In this document: in pieces, positions 1 through 6,239 of the stretch | How positions within the stretch are numbered: position 1 is the first letter of the stretch | Layout of the letters: each line of letters starts with the position of its first letter | NCBI GenBank assembly: GCA_937894105.1 | Contig: CALCTI010000595.1 | Span: 1 to 6,919 of the forward strand | Length of the DNA stretch: 6,919 nucleotides | From: an uncultured cyanobacterium | Lineage (GTDB): Bacteria > Cyanobacteriota > Cyanobacteriia > CACIAM-69d | Direction of reading: 5' to 3' | Made by a program: the position numbers and the translations under genes | Notes under the pieces: model-generated | What the model was told of the DNA's origin: nothing | What the model saw: only the letters and a program-made list of their open reading frames with translations | Databases searched by the model: none

Positions 1-477
1 ACCTTTGATGTGGTGTTGTGTTTAGGGATTTACTACCACCTGGATGCGCCGGATGTTTTTAAGTTTATGGAGCAGGTGGCATCCGTGTGCGCTCGACTGG
101 CGATCGTGGATACCCATGTGAGTTTTACGGCGGAGGCGAAACATGATTACAACGGGCTGGAAATTTGGGGGCGTGATTATCACGAATTTGACGCGGATAC
201 GCCGAAAACGGAACGGGATAAAATTCTTTGGGCGTCGCTAGATAATTCCAAGAGTTTTTGGTTAACTCGTCCATCCCTGTTTAACCTGATGGGGAAGGTG
301 GGATTTACGTCGGTGTACGAGTGCCATCAGCCTTTGGTGCAAAAATTTGTGGAAATGCGTCGGGCGAGTTTAAACGATCGCGCTACCTTTGCGGCGGTGA
401 AGGTGCAATCTGTGCAGCTACGGGCTTCCCCATTAAGTAACAATACGCCCGGACTATCGTGGACAGAGGCGGTATAA
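1..477 (+). CDS. C-terminal part of a class I SAM-dependent methyltransferase (5' end outside window)
   Basis: The frame is open from base 1 to a TAA at 475-477 and gives 158 visible residues. The start lies upstream of the window. The first residues read TFDVVLCLGIYYHLDAP, which resembles the motif IV/post-motif region of Rossmann-fold methyltransferases (FD-V-hydrophobic-G-YYHL, also seen in CmoB-like and generic Methyltransf families). The SAM-binding GxGxG loop would be in the missing part. The rest has no signal peptide or membrane segment, so a cytoplasmic enzyme is likely. The substrate cannot be told; the tail after about residue 60 (GLEIWGRDYHEFD, then SFWLTRPSLFNLM) is family-specific and I do not recognise it. 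It is followed after 59 bases by a secreted TPR-CHAT gene, with no obvious functional link. The family call is fairly safe; the specific function is unknown. Confidence 0.75.
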   Translation, partial: TFDVVLCLGIYYHLDAPDVFKFMEQVASVCARLAIVDTHVSFTAEAKHDYNGLEIWGRDYHEFDADTPKTERDKILWASLDNSKSFWLTRPSLFNLMGKVGFTSVYECHQPLVQKFVEMRRASLNDRATFAAVKVQSVQLRASPLSNNTPGLSWTEAV

Positions 478-492
478 ATTGCGGTATGAATT
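469..492. repeat. 12-bp tandem direct repeat spanning the stop codon
   Basis: GCGGTATAAATT (469-480) is followed at once by GCGGTATGAATT (481-492), with one mismatch. The first copy contains the TAA stop of the methyltransferase. It may be a simple slippage duplication. The AT-rich cores look slightly like -10 elements, but I see no matching -35 box, so no promoter is called. Confidence 0.5.
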
Positions 493-536
493 ATCGCTTG
501 TAAATTAATGCTTTAGCAGAGCAAGGCGCGCCGCAT

Positions 537-734
537 ATGGTTAACCAGTTTTGGAATAGGGGGCTGTTGGGGCTTCTGCTTGTGTTGACCAGTGCTATTG
601 CTACCCCGGCTGGGGTGGCGGGGCCCCTGCCAGATCCAGGGCGATCGCGGCTGATTGAAACCCAGGGCAACCCCAGTGAAGAGGAGCTGAGAAACAGTCC
701 GTGGGCGGCGCGGGTGTCGGAGCAGGAACGGTAG
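537..734 (+). CDS. Signal-peptide fragment of the first TPR-CHAT gene, up to the first amber codon
   Basis: This is what standard-code translation would give from the ATG: 65 residues made of a positively charged N-region, a hydrophobic core (LLGLLLVLTSAIA), a cleavage region near AGVAG and a short charged linker ending in VSEQER. It has no domain of its own. The same frame continues after the TAG into TPR sequence, so it is best read as the N-terminus of the composite gene rather than as a separate small protein. Confidence 0.4.
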   Translation: MVNQFWNRGLLGLLLVLTSAIATPAGVAGPLPDPGRSRLIETQGNPSEEELRNSPWAARVSEQER

Positions 735-758
735 GCGCTGTTTTTTTTTGTTTGGGGG

Positions 759-1220
759 GTGTCCCTGTATCGACAGAGGCTATTACCGGGGGCTACCCGT
801 GAATGGAAATCGGCGTTGCAGTTATTTCGCAGTTTGGGTGATCGCGCCGGAGAGGCAGATACCCTGAGCAATTTGGGGCTGATTTACGAAGCCCAGGGCA
901 AATATCGTCAGGCGATTACTCACCAGGAGTCGGCGCTGGCGTTGCATTTACTGTTGGGCGATCGCTATGACGGGTCGCAAAATGCGGAAAATTCGGCGTT
1001 GGCTTACTATGCCCTAGGAAATTATCGAGAGGCGTTGCGACTACAGCAGCAGGCGTTAGCGTTGCGCCAGGAATTTGAAAATCATCCTCGGTTGGCGACC
1101 ACCTTGCGGATTTTGGGGAATATGTACCAGGTGCGGGGGCAGTACGTTCCGGCGATTCAGTTCCAGGAAGAGGCCTTGGTGCTGGCGGGGCTGAAGGGAA
1201 ATTTTCAGGAGATGATGTAG
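759..1220 (+). CDS. TPR segment of the first TPR-CHAT gene between its two amber codons
   Basis: This is the stretch between the two TAG codons, from the first possible standard-code start (a GTG at 759). It holds about four TPR units, for example DTLSNLGLIYEAQGKYRQA and LATTLRILGNMYQVRGQY. The open frame itself runs back to base 735, directly after the first TAG, and LYRQ..PGATREWKSALQLF fits the first TPR helix pair. No convincing ribosome-binding site precedes the GTG: the upstream bases are T9 and G6 runs. Independent translation is therefore doubtful, and it is listed only as part of the broken or recoded gene. Confidence 0.35.
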   Translation: MSLYRQRLLPGATREWKSALQLFRSLGDRAGEADTLSNLGLIYEAQGKYRQAITHQESALALHLLLGDRYDGSQNAENSALAYYALGNYREALRLQQQALALRQEFENHPRLATTLRILGNMYQVRGQYVPAIQFQEEALVLAGLKGNFQEMM

Positions 1221-1232
1221 TCCCAGCGAGGC

Positions 1233-3140
1233 TTGGGGCGGGCTTATCAAAAGCTGGCGCAGTTCGATAAGGCGGAGGATCTGGCGGGGCGATCGCTGGC
1301 GTTGAGTCGGCAGTTGGGAGATAAACCGGCGGAAATTGCGGCGTTGAACGACCTGGGCAGTAGCTATTTTCGTCAGGGACAGCTGGAACCGGCGCTAGAG
1401 GCTTACGATCAGGTTCTGGCGTTGCAAAGTTCAGGGAATCGCAGCGGGGGATCGAGCGCAGCAGCGGGCGCTTTGGGCAATGTGGGGGCGGTGCAGGCGG
1501 CATCGGGAGATTTGGCGACGGCGACGGCCACCTATGAACGGGGATTGACCCTGGTGCGGCAGGCGGGCGATCGCCAGGGGGAGGCCACCAGCCTGGCTGA
1601 TTTGGGGTTGGTGCAGGCGAAAAAGGGGGACTATGAAGGGGCAATTGATTTTTATTTGCGTGCCCTTCAGGCGAACCGCCCGGTGGGGGATTCGGTTCAA
1701 AAGTCGCGAATTCTGACCCGGCTGGGACAGGTGATGGAGGAGCTGGGGCGGCTGGAAAAGGCGGAGGCATTTTTGCGCCACAGCGGTGATATTCGCGATC
1801 GCCTGTCGGCCACGTTAAGTAATGGCGACACGAATAAAACCGTACTGCTGGAGGAGCAATATCACACCTATCGCCTGTTGCAAAAGGTGCTAATTGCTCG
1901 CGATCGCCCGGAGGAAGCCTTGGAAATTGCCGATCGCGCCCGGTCCCAGTCCTTGGTGGAATATTTAGTGGCCAGCGACGAGGACAAGGGTCAAAATCGA
2001 AAGCCTTTAACGGTGCGCCAAATGCGCCGCCTGGCCAGGGACCAAAAAGCCACCCTGGTGATGTATTCCAATTTGGGGGACACTCAGCTTTTGGCGTGGG
2101 TAGTCTCTCCCGCAGGCGAAATTACCCTTCACAGAATTGACCCCAGCCAGTTGGGTCTATCCACGGCGACGGCGACGGCCCAGGCGCGCTTTGATGCCAG
2201 TAATCCTATTGGGGAGGCGATCGCCCTGTGGGCCAACCGAGTGCGGAACAACTCTAGCGACGAGTCCAGGTCGATTCCCTCCAATTTGGTGCCATCGGAA
2301 TCCTTTGGCTCCGGTTTACGGGACGGCTACCGACTGTTGGTGAAGCCTATTGAATCGTCCCTACCCACGACGCCTGGAGCCAAGGTGATTATTGTGCCGG
2401 ACCGGGAGCTAGGGCTGATTCCCTTTGGTGCTTTGACCGACGAAAACGGGGTGCCGGTGGTGGAACGATTTGCGGTGTCCATGGTGCCTTCTCTCAAAAC
2501 CTTAACGGCGTTAAATACCCGAGGGGCGACCCGTATTGGCAGCGAAAGCAATGAACTGGTGGTGGGAAATCCGGCACCGATGCCCCAGGGATTGTCGCCG
2601 TTGCCGGGGGCGGAACAGGAGGCGATCGCGATCGCGCAACTGCGTCAGGTGTCTCCCTTGTTGGGAGCGGCGGCAACGGAAGCCACTGTGAAGGAACAAT
2701 ATTCCGAGGCGCGGTGGCTGCATTTTGCCACCCACGGCACTTTTAATGATAACGGCGGCAATGATCTGAGTAGCTGGCTGGCGTTGGCTCCCTTGGGGAA
2801 TCGCGAGGATGGGATGTTGTCTATGGGTGAGGTTTTTAATTCCACCATTAAGGCGGAAATGGTGGTGCTCAGTGCCTGCGATACGGGACAGGGGCGAGTG
2901 ACGGGCGAGGGGATTATTGGTCTGGCGCGGGCATTTTTGAAGGCGGGCAGCTCTAGCGTAGTGGCGTCATTGTGGAAGGTGCCAGATAATTCTACGGCGC
3001 TGTTGATGGAGACATTTTATAAGGAGCTGGCGGCGGGACAGGGAAAGGCGGAAGCTTTGCGGGCTGCAATTCGCACCACGCGAGCCCAATACCCTCACCC
3101 TCGAAACTGGGCGGCGTTTGTACTGATGGGCGCATCCTAA
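1233..3140 (+). CDS. TPR-CHAT protein, main open segment after the second amber codon
   Basis: This is the longest standard-code piece of the first CHAT gene, from a TTG at 1233: 635 residues ending in TAA. It begins in the middle of a TPR (LGRAYQKLAQFDKAEDLAGR) with no clear ribosome-binding site, and the bases just before it (SQRG, 1221-1232) are part of the same helix, so the TTG start is not natural. It keeps the last four or so TPRs, the linker with the EALEIADRARSQSLVEYL helix typical of these proteins, and the complete CHAT domain: HFATHG (His501 in this numbering), LSACDTG (Cys549) and the conserved VPDRELGLIPFGAL and VGNPAPMP..LSPLPGAE blocks shared with the next gene. It would lack a signal peptide if made alone. 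The domain call is certain; existence as an independent protein is not. Confidence 0.55.
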   Translation: MGRAYQKLAQFDKAEDLAGRSLALSRQLGDKPAEIAALNDLGSSYFRQGQLEPALEAYDQVLALQSSGNRSGGSSAAAGALGNVGAVQAASGDLATATATYERGLTLVRQAGDRQGEATSLADLGLVQAKKGDYEGAIDFYLRALQANRPVGDSVQKSRILTRLGQVMEELGRLEKAEAFLRHSGDIRDRLSATLSNGDTNKTVLLEEQYHTYRLLQKVLIARDRPEEALEIADRARSQSLVEYLVASDEDKGQNRKPLTVRQMRRLARDQKATLVMYSNLGDTQLLAWVVSPAGEITLHRIDPSQLGLSTATATAQARFDASNPIGEAIALWANRVRNNSSDESRSIPSNLVPSESFGSGLRDGYRLLVKPIESSLPTTPGAKVIIVPDRELGLIPFGALTDENGVPVVERFAVSMVPSLKTLTALNTRGATRIGSESNELVVGNPAPMPQGLSPLPGAEQEAIAIAQLRQVSPLLGAAATEATVKEQYSEARWLHFATHGTFNDNGGNDLSSWLALAPLGNREDGMLSMGEVFNSTIKAEMVVLSACDTGQGRVTGEGIIGLARAFLKAGSSSVVASLWKVPDNSTALLMETFYKELAAGQGKAEALRAAIRTTRAQYPHPRNWAAFVLMGAS

Positions 3141-3168
3141 AAAGGCGCGAGATTTGCACTGGGTGAGG

Positions 3169-3209
3169 CGATCGCCCCTTCAAGCGAATTGGTTTGGGGG
3201 GGGCGATCG
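3169..3209. other. GC-rich inverted repeat between the two CHAT genes
   Basis: CGATCGCCCC (3169-3178) is the exact reverse complement of GGGGCGATCG (3200-3209), with a 21-base loop. A G-U and a G-C pair could extend the stem. No T-run follows, so it is not a standard intrinsic terminator. It could be an mRNA processing or stabilising hairpin between the two genes, or a by-product of HIP1-type sequence, since one arm overlaps a HIP1 site. Confidence 0.4.
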
Positions 3210-3274
3210 TCGTATTGCCACCGTTTACTATGGATACAGGAGCGGAGAAATTCGCCTACGACCTAGGGCGTTAC

Positions 3275-3278
3275 GAGG
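3275..3278 (+). promoter_or_regulatory. Shine-Dalgarno site that fixes the start of the second TPR-CHAT gene
   Basis: GAGG ends 7 bases before ATG 3286, an ideal spacing. It supports ATG 3286 over the upstream in-frame TTG at 3154, as does the signal peptide that begins exactly at this Met. Upstream CCTA (3255-3258) and ACCT (3261-3264) could pair with TAGG (3279-3282) or AGGT (3276-3279), so weak occlusion of the site is possible but not established. Confidence 0.6.
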
Positions 3279-3285
3279 TAGGGCA

Positions 3286-6090
3286 ATGCAATTTTGGGGT
3301 GGAGCGATCGCGTTGGGGCTATTGTTCGGGTTGCCCGCTGGGGGATTTGCCCTGGAGCCCCAGGTTATTGAGGACAAACTGAGCAGCGACGACACCCAAA
3401 TTGAAGACGGAAGCTACGCTGCTGTTTACGAATTTCAGGGAAAACAGGGGACTAGGGTCACCATTGAGCTGGACAGTGAAGATTTTGATGCCTATTTGTT
3501 GCTGAGGCATAACGAGCAGACGATCGCCCAGGACGATGACAGTGGCGTGTGGCGTAATGCGCTGATTGTGTTGGAACTTCCGGCGGATGGGATCTACCAG
3601 GTGGTGGTCAATACTGCCAGCAGTGGGGAGGTGGGGCGCTATCGTTTGGGCTGGCGATCGTCCACAGCGGCGGATTCCCAGCGGCGGGAAGCTTACCGAC
3701 TACAAAGTGAGGGAGAAGCTAGCTATCGCCGCAATGGCTGGGACGCGGCAATTACCACCCTTCAGCAGGCTCGGATCCTTTATCAGCAACTGGGCGATTC
3801 CCAGGGGGAAGCCTATGCGATCAATATTATGGGGCTGGCTTTTAGCGATAAGGGGCAGTACGACCGGGCGTTGGCGCTGTTGGAAGAGGCCCTGGCAATT
3901 AGCGAGGTGATCAATTTTATCCCTGGGCAAGATGCGGCCCTGGGTAATATCGCTAACGTTTACCAGCGCCGGGGAGACTTTGAGCAGGCGTTGGAGTACG
4001 TGCAGCGATCGCTCGTCTTAAGTCGTCAATGGGGAAACGTGGCGAGTGAGGGGGTTAACCTGGGAAATTTGGGGTTTATTTACGATGAGCTGGGACAGTA
4101 CGCCAAGGCGTTGGAGTATTTGCAGCGGGCGTTGGACATTAGCCGTCAGGTGGGCGATCGCGGCACTGAGGGCACCTTACTAAACAATATTGGTCTGTCC
4201 TATGACGATCAGGGGCAGCATGATAAGGCGCTGGAGTATTTGCAGCAGGCGTTGATGATCCGCCGCCAGTTGGAAACACCGGCCGATGAGGGGGCAACCC
4301 TAAGCAATCTTGGGGTGGTGTATACGAACCAGGGAAAACTTGAGTTGGCGCTGGAGCATTTTCAGGCGGCGCTGGTGCTCAGCCAGCAAATGGGGGATCC
4401 CTTTGCGGAAAATACGATCCTCAATAACATTGCGTTGGTTTATAGCTCCCAGGAAAAGGGGGAGCAGGCTCTAGAGTATTACCAACGATCCCTGGTTATT
4501 AGTCGGAAAATTGGCGATCGCGCAGGCATTGGCACCACCCTTAATAATTTGGGATTGCTTTATGGGGAAAACGGCGACTATGGCACGGCGCTGGAGTATT
4601 TGCAGCAGGCGTTTGAGTTGATGGAGCAAATGGGCGATCGCCTCAATATGGGCACCACCTTGGGTAACCTGGGACAAGTTTATGCGGCAATGAACCAGTT
4701 CCCTCGCGCAGAGGCTAAGTTTCGAGAAAGCGTGGCGGTGCTGGAGGCCGTAGAGCGAGATTTACCGGAGGCGGACCAATCCCGGATTGCCTTTTTTGAA
4801 ACCCAAGCCCATATTTATTCTTTCCTACAGGGCACCCTATTAGCTCAAGGTAAAGCAGGCGGGGCGCTGGAAGTTGCCGATCGCTCCCGTGCCCGATCCC
4901 TCGCCCAATTTCTCAATCCATCCACTGCCCAACAACCGCGATCGTCCCTAAACCTGAAGCAAATTCAAGCCCTGGCGCGGGACAAAAACGCCACCTTAAT
5001 CGCCTATTCCATTAACTACGAGCAGCTCAATATTTGGGTGGTGTCCCCTTCGGGAATGGTCACCTTGCGCCAGGGGGATCCGGCTGCCGCTGGGCTGTCC
5101 TTCGAGGCGATCGCCACCCAAATCCAGCGCTCTGCCAGTGCGCCTGTGGACATTAGTGGATTTTTCTCCCAGAACCAGTTCCGCATTAGCCTCAGCAGTT
5201 TACGGGGAGGCGAAGGGAGCACCTGGCGAGGGGAGCCGAAGGATCTTAAGCGAGCTTATCAGTTACTGATTGAACCCATTGAAGATTTGCTACCCGATGG
5301 CGAGTCGAGCAATCGTCTAATTATTGTGCCCCACCGGGAGCTGGGCACCGTGCCTTTTACGGCGTTGATTGATAATAGCGATCGCTTTCTGCTGGACCGT
5401 TACGCCATCACCGTCACCCCGTCCCTAGACATCCTAAACGCCGTTCAACAAAAATCCACCGTCTCCACTGGCAGCCCCCTAATTGTGGGCAACCCCAACC
5501 CGATGCCGGAGCAACTATCTCCCTTACCCGGCGCGGAAATTGAAGCCCAGGGCATTGCCCAAGCGTTAAATACTACCGCTTTAATCGGCAACCAAGCCAC
5601 TGAAACGACCGTTAAACAACAGCTCCAAAACGCTAGTATTTTGCATTTTGCCACCCATGGCATTGTGGCCAATAGCGATCGCGACATTGAAGGAAACTGG
5701 TTAGCTTTAGTGGACGTTTCTAACAGCGGTGAAGACGGAAAATTAACCCTAACAGAAATTTTTAACAGTAATTTAAAAGCTCAGCTAGCGGTCCTTAGTG
5801 CCTGTAATACGGTTAGCGGCGAAGTGACCGGCGAAGGGGTTTTGGGGCTGGCCCGCGCCTTTTTAAAAGCGGGGGTCCCTACCGTAATCGCCAGTTTGTG
5901 GCAGGTGCCCGATGAACAAACGCGCATTTTAATGGAAGCGTTTTATCAAGAGCTGCTAGGGGGAAAAACCTACGCGGAAGCCCTTCGCGCCGCCCAGTTA
6001 AAAGTGCGTTCCCAATCCACCAATCCTCGCAACTGGGCTGCTTTTATGGTGATTGGCGATGGCGATCGCACCCTAAATCTTCCCCAGTAG
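3286..6090 (+). CDS. Secreted PPC-TPR-CHAT protein (predicted caspase-like cysteine protease)
   Basis: The protein has 934 residues. It starts at ATG 3286, chosen for its GAGG site and because a signal peptide begins there (MQFWGGAIALGLLFGLPAGG, likely cleaved after GFA at residue 22). Residues about 26-125 look like a PPC-type beta-sandwich (VYEFQGKQGTRVTIEL, FDAYLLL, DDDSG, GIYQVVVNT, GRYRLGW), common in secreted bacterial proteins. Residues about 136-495 are nine regular 40-residue TPRs of the kinesin-light-chain-like kind, followed by a tenth degenerate helix pair ending in ALEVADRSRARSLAQFL. The CHAT domain covers about 590-925, with catalytic His791 in HFATHG and Cys840 in LSACNT and the closing NWAAFMVIG. 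CHAT-TPR proteins include the cyanobacterial HetF group and the Cas-associated Csx29; the target of this one is unknown. An extracytoplasmic location is inferred from the signal peptide. It ends in TAG, after which the frame stays open to 6240. Confidence 0.9.
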   Translation: MQFWGGAIALGLLFGLPAGGFALEPQVIEDKLSSDDTQIEDGSYAAVYEFQGKQGTRVTIELDSEDFDAYLLLRHNEQTIAQDDDSGVWRNALIVLELPADGIYQVVVNTASSGEVGRYRLGWRSSTAADSQRREAYRLQSEGEASYRRNGWDAAITTLQQARILYQQLGDSQGEAYAINIMGLAFSDKGQYDRALALLEEALAISEVINFIPGQDAALGNIANVYQRRGDFEQALEYVQRSLVLSRQWGNVASEGVNLGNLGFIYDELGQYAKALEYLQRALDISRQVGDRGTEGTLLNNIGLSYDDQGQHDKALEYLQQALMIRRQLETPADEGATLSNLGVVYTNQGKLELALEHFQAALVLSQQMGDPFAENTILNNIALVYSSQEKGEQALEYYQRSLVISRKIGDRAGIGTTLNNLGLLYGENGDYGTALEYLQQAFELMEQMGDRLNMGTTLGNLGQVYAAMNQFPRAEAKFRESVAVLEAVERDLPEADQSRIAFFETQAHIYSFLQGTLLAQGKAGGALEVADRSRARSLAQFLNPSTAQQPRSSLNLKQIQALARDKNATLIAYSINYEQLNIWVVSPSGMVTLRQGDPAAAGLSFEAIATQIQRSASAPVDISGFFSQNQFRISLSSLRGGEGSTWRGEPKDLKRAYQLLIEPIEDLLPDGESSNRLIIVPHRELGTVPFTALIDNSDRFLLDRYAITVTPSLDILNAVQQKSTVSTGSPLIVGNPNPMPEQLSPLPGAEIEAQGIAQALNTTALIGNQATETTVKQQLQNASILHFATHGIVANSDRDIEGNWLALVDVSNSGEDGKLTLTEIFNSNLKAQLAVLSACNTVSGEVTGEGVLGLARAFLKAGVPTVIASLWQVPDEQTRILMEAFYQELLGGKTYAEALRAAQLKVRSQSTNPRNWAAFMVIGDGDRTLNLPQ
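3691..4770 (+). repeat. Nine tandem 120-bp units encoding 40-residue TPRs
   Basis: Units begin at 3691, 3811, 3931, 4051, 4171, 4291, 4411, 4531 and 4651 with no indels between them. Each encodes a form of G.TL.NLG.VY...G.Y..ALEY.Q.AL.I.RQ.GD. A 27-base stretch is identical at 4227-4253 and 4587-4613, exactly three units apart, which suggests recent unit duplication or gene conversion within the array. HIP1 sites recur at the same place in units (4154, 4514, 4634), where they encode the Gly-Asp-Arg turn. Confidence 0.85.
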
Positions 6091-6140
6091 AAGGCGGAAA
6101 AAGCAGCACCAAAAACTGTATCAGTTCACTTGATTCAGTG

Positions 6141-6230
6141 TATTCAATTTCAATTTATTCAACTTCAGTTTCTTCAATCTCAATTTCTTCAACCTCAATT
6201 TCTTCAATCTCAATTTATTCAATCACTTTC
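6141..6230. repeat. 15-bp minisatellite, six units
   Basis: Consecutive 15-mers start at 6141, 6156, 6171, 6186, 6201 and 6216. The consensus is T(A/C)TTCAA(T/C)(T/C)TCA(A/G)TT; unit 1 reads TATTCAATTTCAATT and unit 6 is degenerate. The units at 6171 and 6201 are identical. The + strand is strongly T/C-rich with regular CAA. The array lies between the stop of the second CHAT gene and the start of the Nfu_N gene. Because 15 is a multiple of three, all three + frames stay open through it. It could act as a leader or spacer with variable copy number, or be coding if the upstream TAG is read through. Confidence 0.85.
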
Positions 6231-6239
6231 AAAAAACTG

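Larger units (their letters stand above)
537..3140 (+). pseudogene. Secreted TPR-CHAT protein (caspase-like) gene with two in-frame amber codons
   Basis: One frame runs from ATG 537 to TAA 3138-3140 (868 codons), interrupted only by TAG at 732-734 (codon 66) and 1218-1220 (codon 228). There is no frameshift. A weak AAGG Shine-Dalgarno lies 10 bases before the ATG. Order of parts: signal peptide (MVNQFWNRG, then a Leu-rich core and a likely cleavage near TPAGVAG); a linker; about eight TPR units from about codon 80 to 420 with the usual LG..Y and A...Y/L signatures; then a CHAT domain with catalytic His in HFATHG (codon 733, bases 2733-2735) and Cys in LSACDTG (codon 781, bases 2877-2879). The end, NWAAFVLMGAS, is the usual CHAT C-terminus. 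CHAT proteins are clan CD cysteine proteases related to caspases and separase; the substrate here is unknown. Under the standard code this is a recently broken gene; if TAG is read as an amino acid it is intact. It is a paralogue of the next gene but lacks the PPC domain. Confidence 0.7.

Noticed and set aside
916..1770. Long open frame on the - strand, 284 residues, very Pro-rich
   Set aside because: It lies wholly opposite TPR coding sequence. Its Pro/Ala-rich composition is what G-rich TPR codons give when read backwards. No domain and no convincing start.
537..3140. Programmed frameshift in the first CHAT gene
   Set aside because: All segments are in the same frame. The interruptions are stop codons, so no frame change is needed.
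3215..3231. Promoter-like boxes TTGCCA and TACTAT before the second CHAT gene
   Set aside because: The spacing is only 5 bases and no other -35/-10 pair with normal spacing is convincing.
3154..3285. TTG-started N-terminal extension of the second CHAT gene
   Set aside because: A good GAGG site and an immediate signal peptide at ATG 3286 show the true start. The extension contains the intergenic inverted repeat.
6114..6140. Short hairpins (AACTG-TAT-CAGTT and CACT...AGTG) after the second CHAT gene as a terminator
   Set aside because: The stems are only 4-5 bp, AT-rich and lack a following T-run. They do not support an intrinsic terminator.
6138..6239. GTG-started 34-residue Ser/Ile-rich extension of the Nfu_N protein
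   Set aside because: It is a translation of the minisatellite, and family members start near MKLRSIETTP. The absence of stops follows from the 15-bp period.
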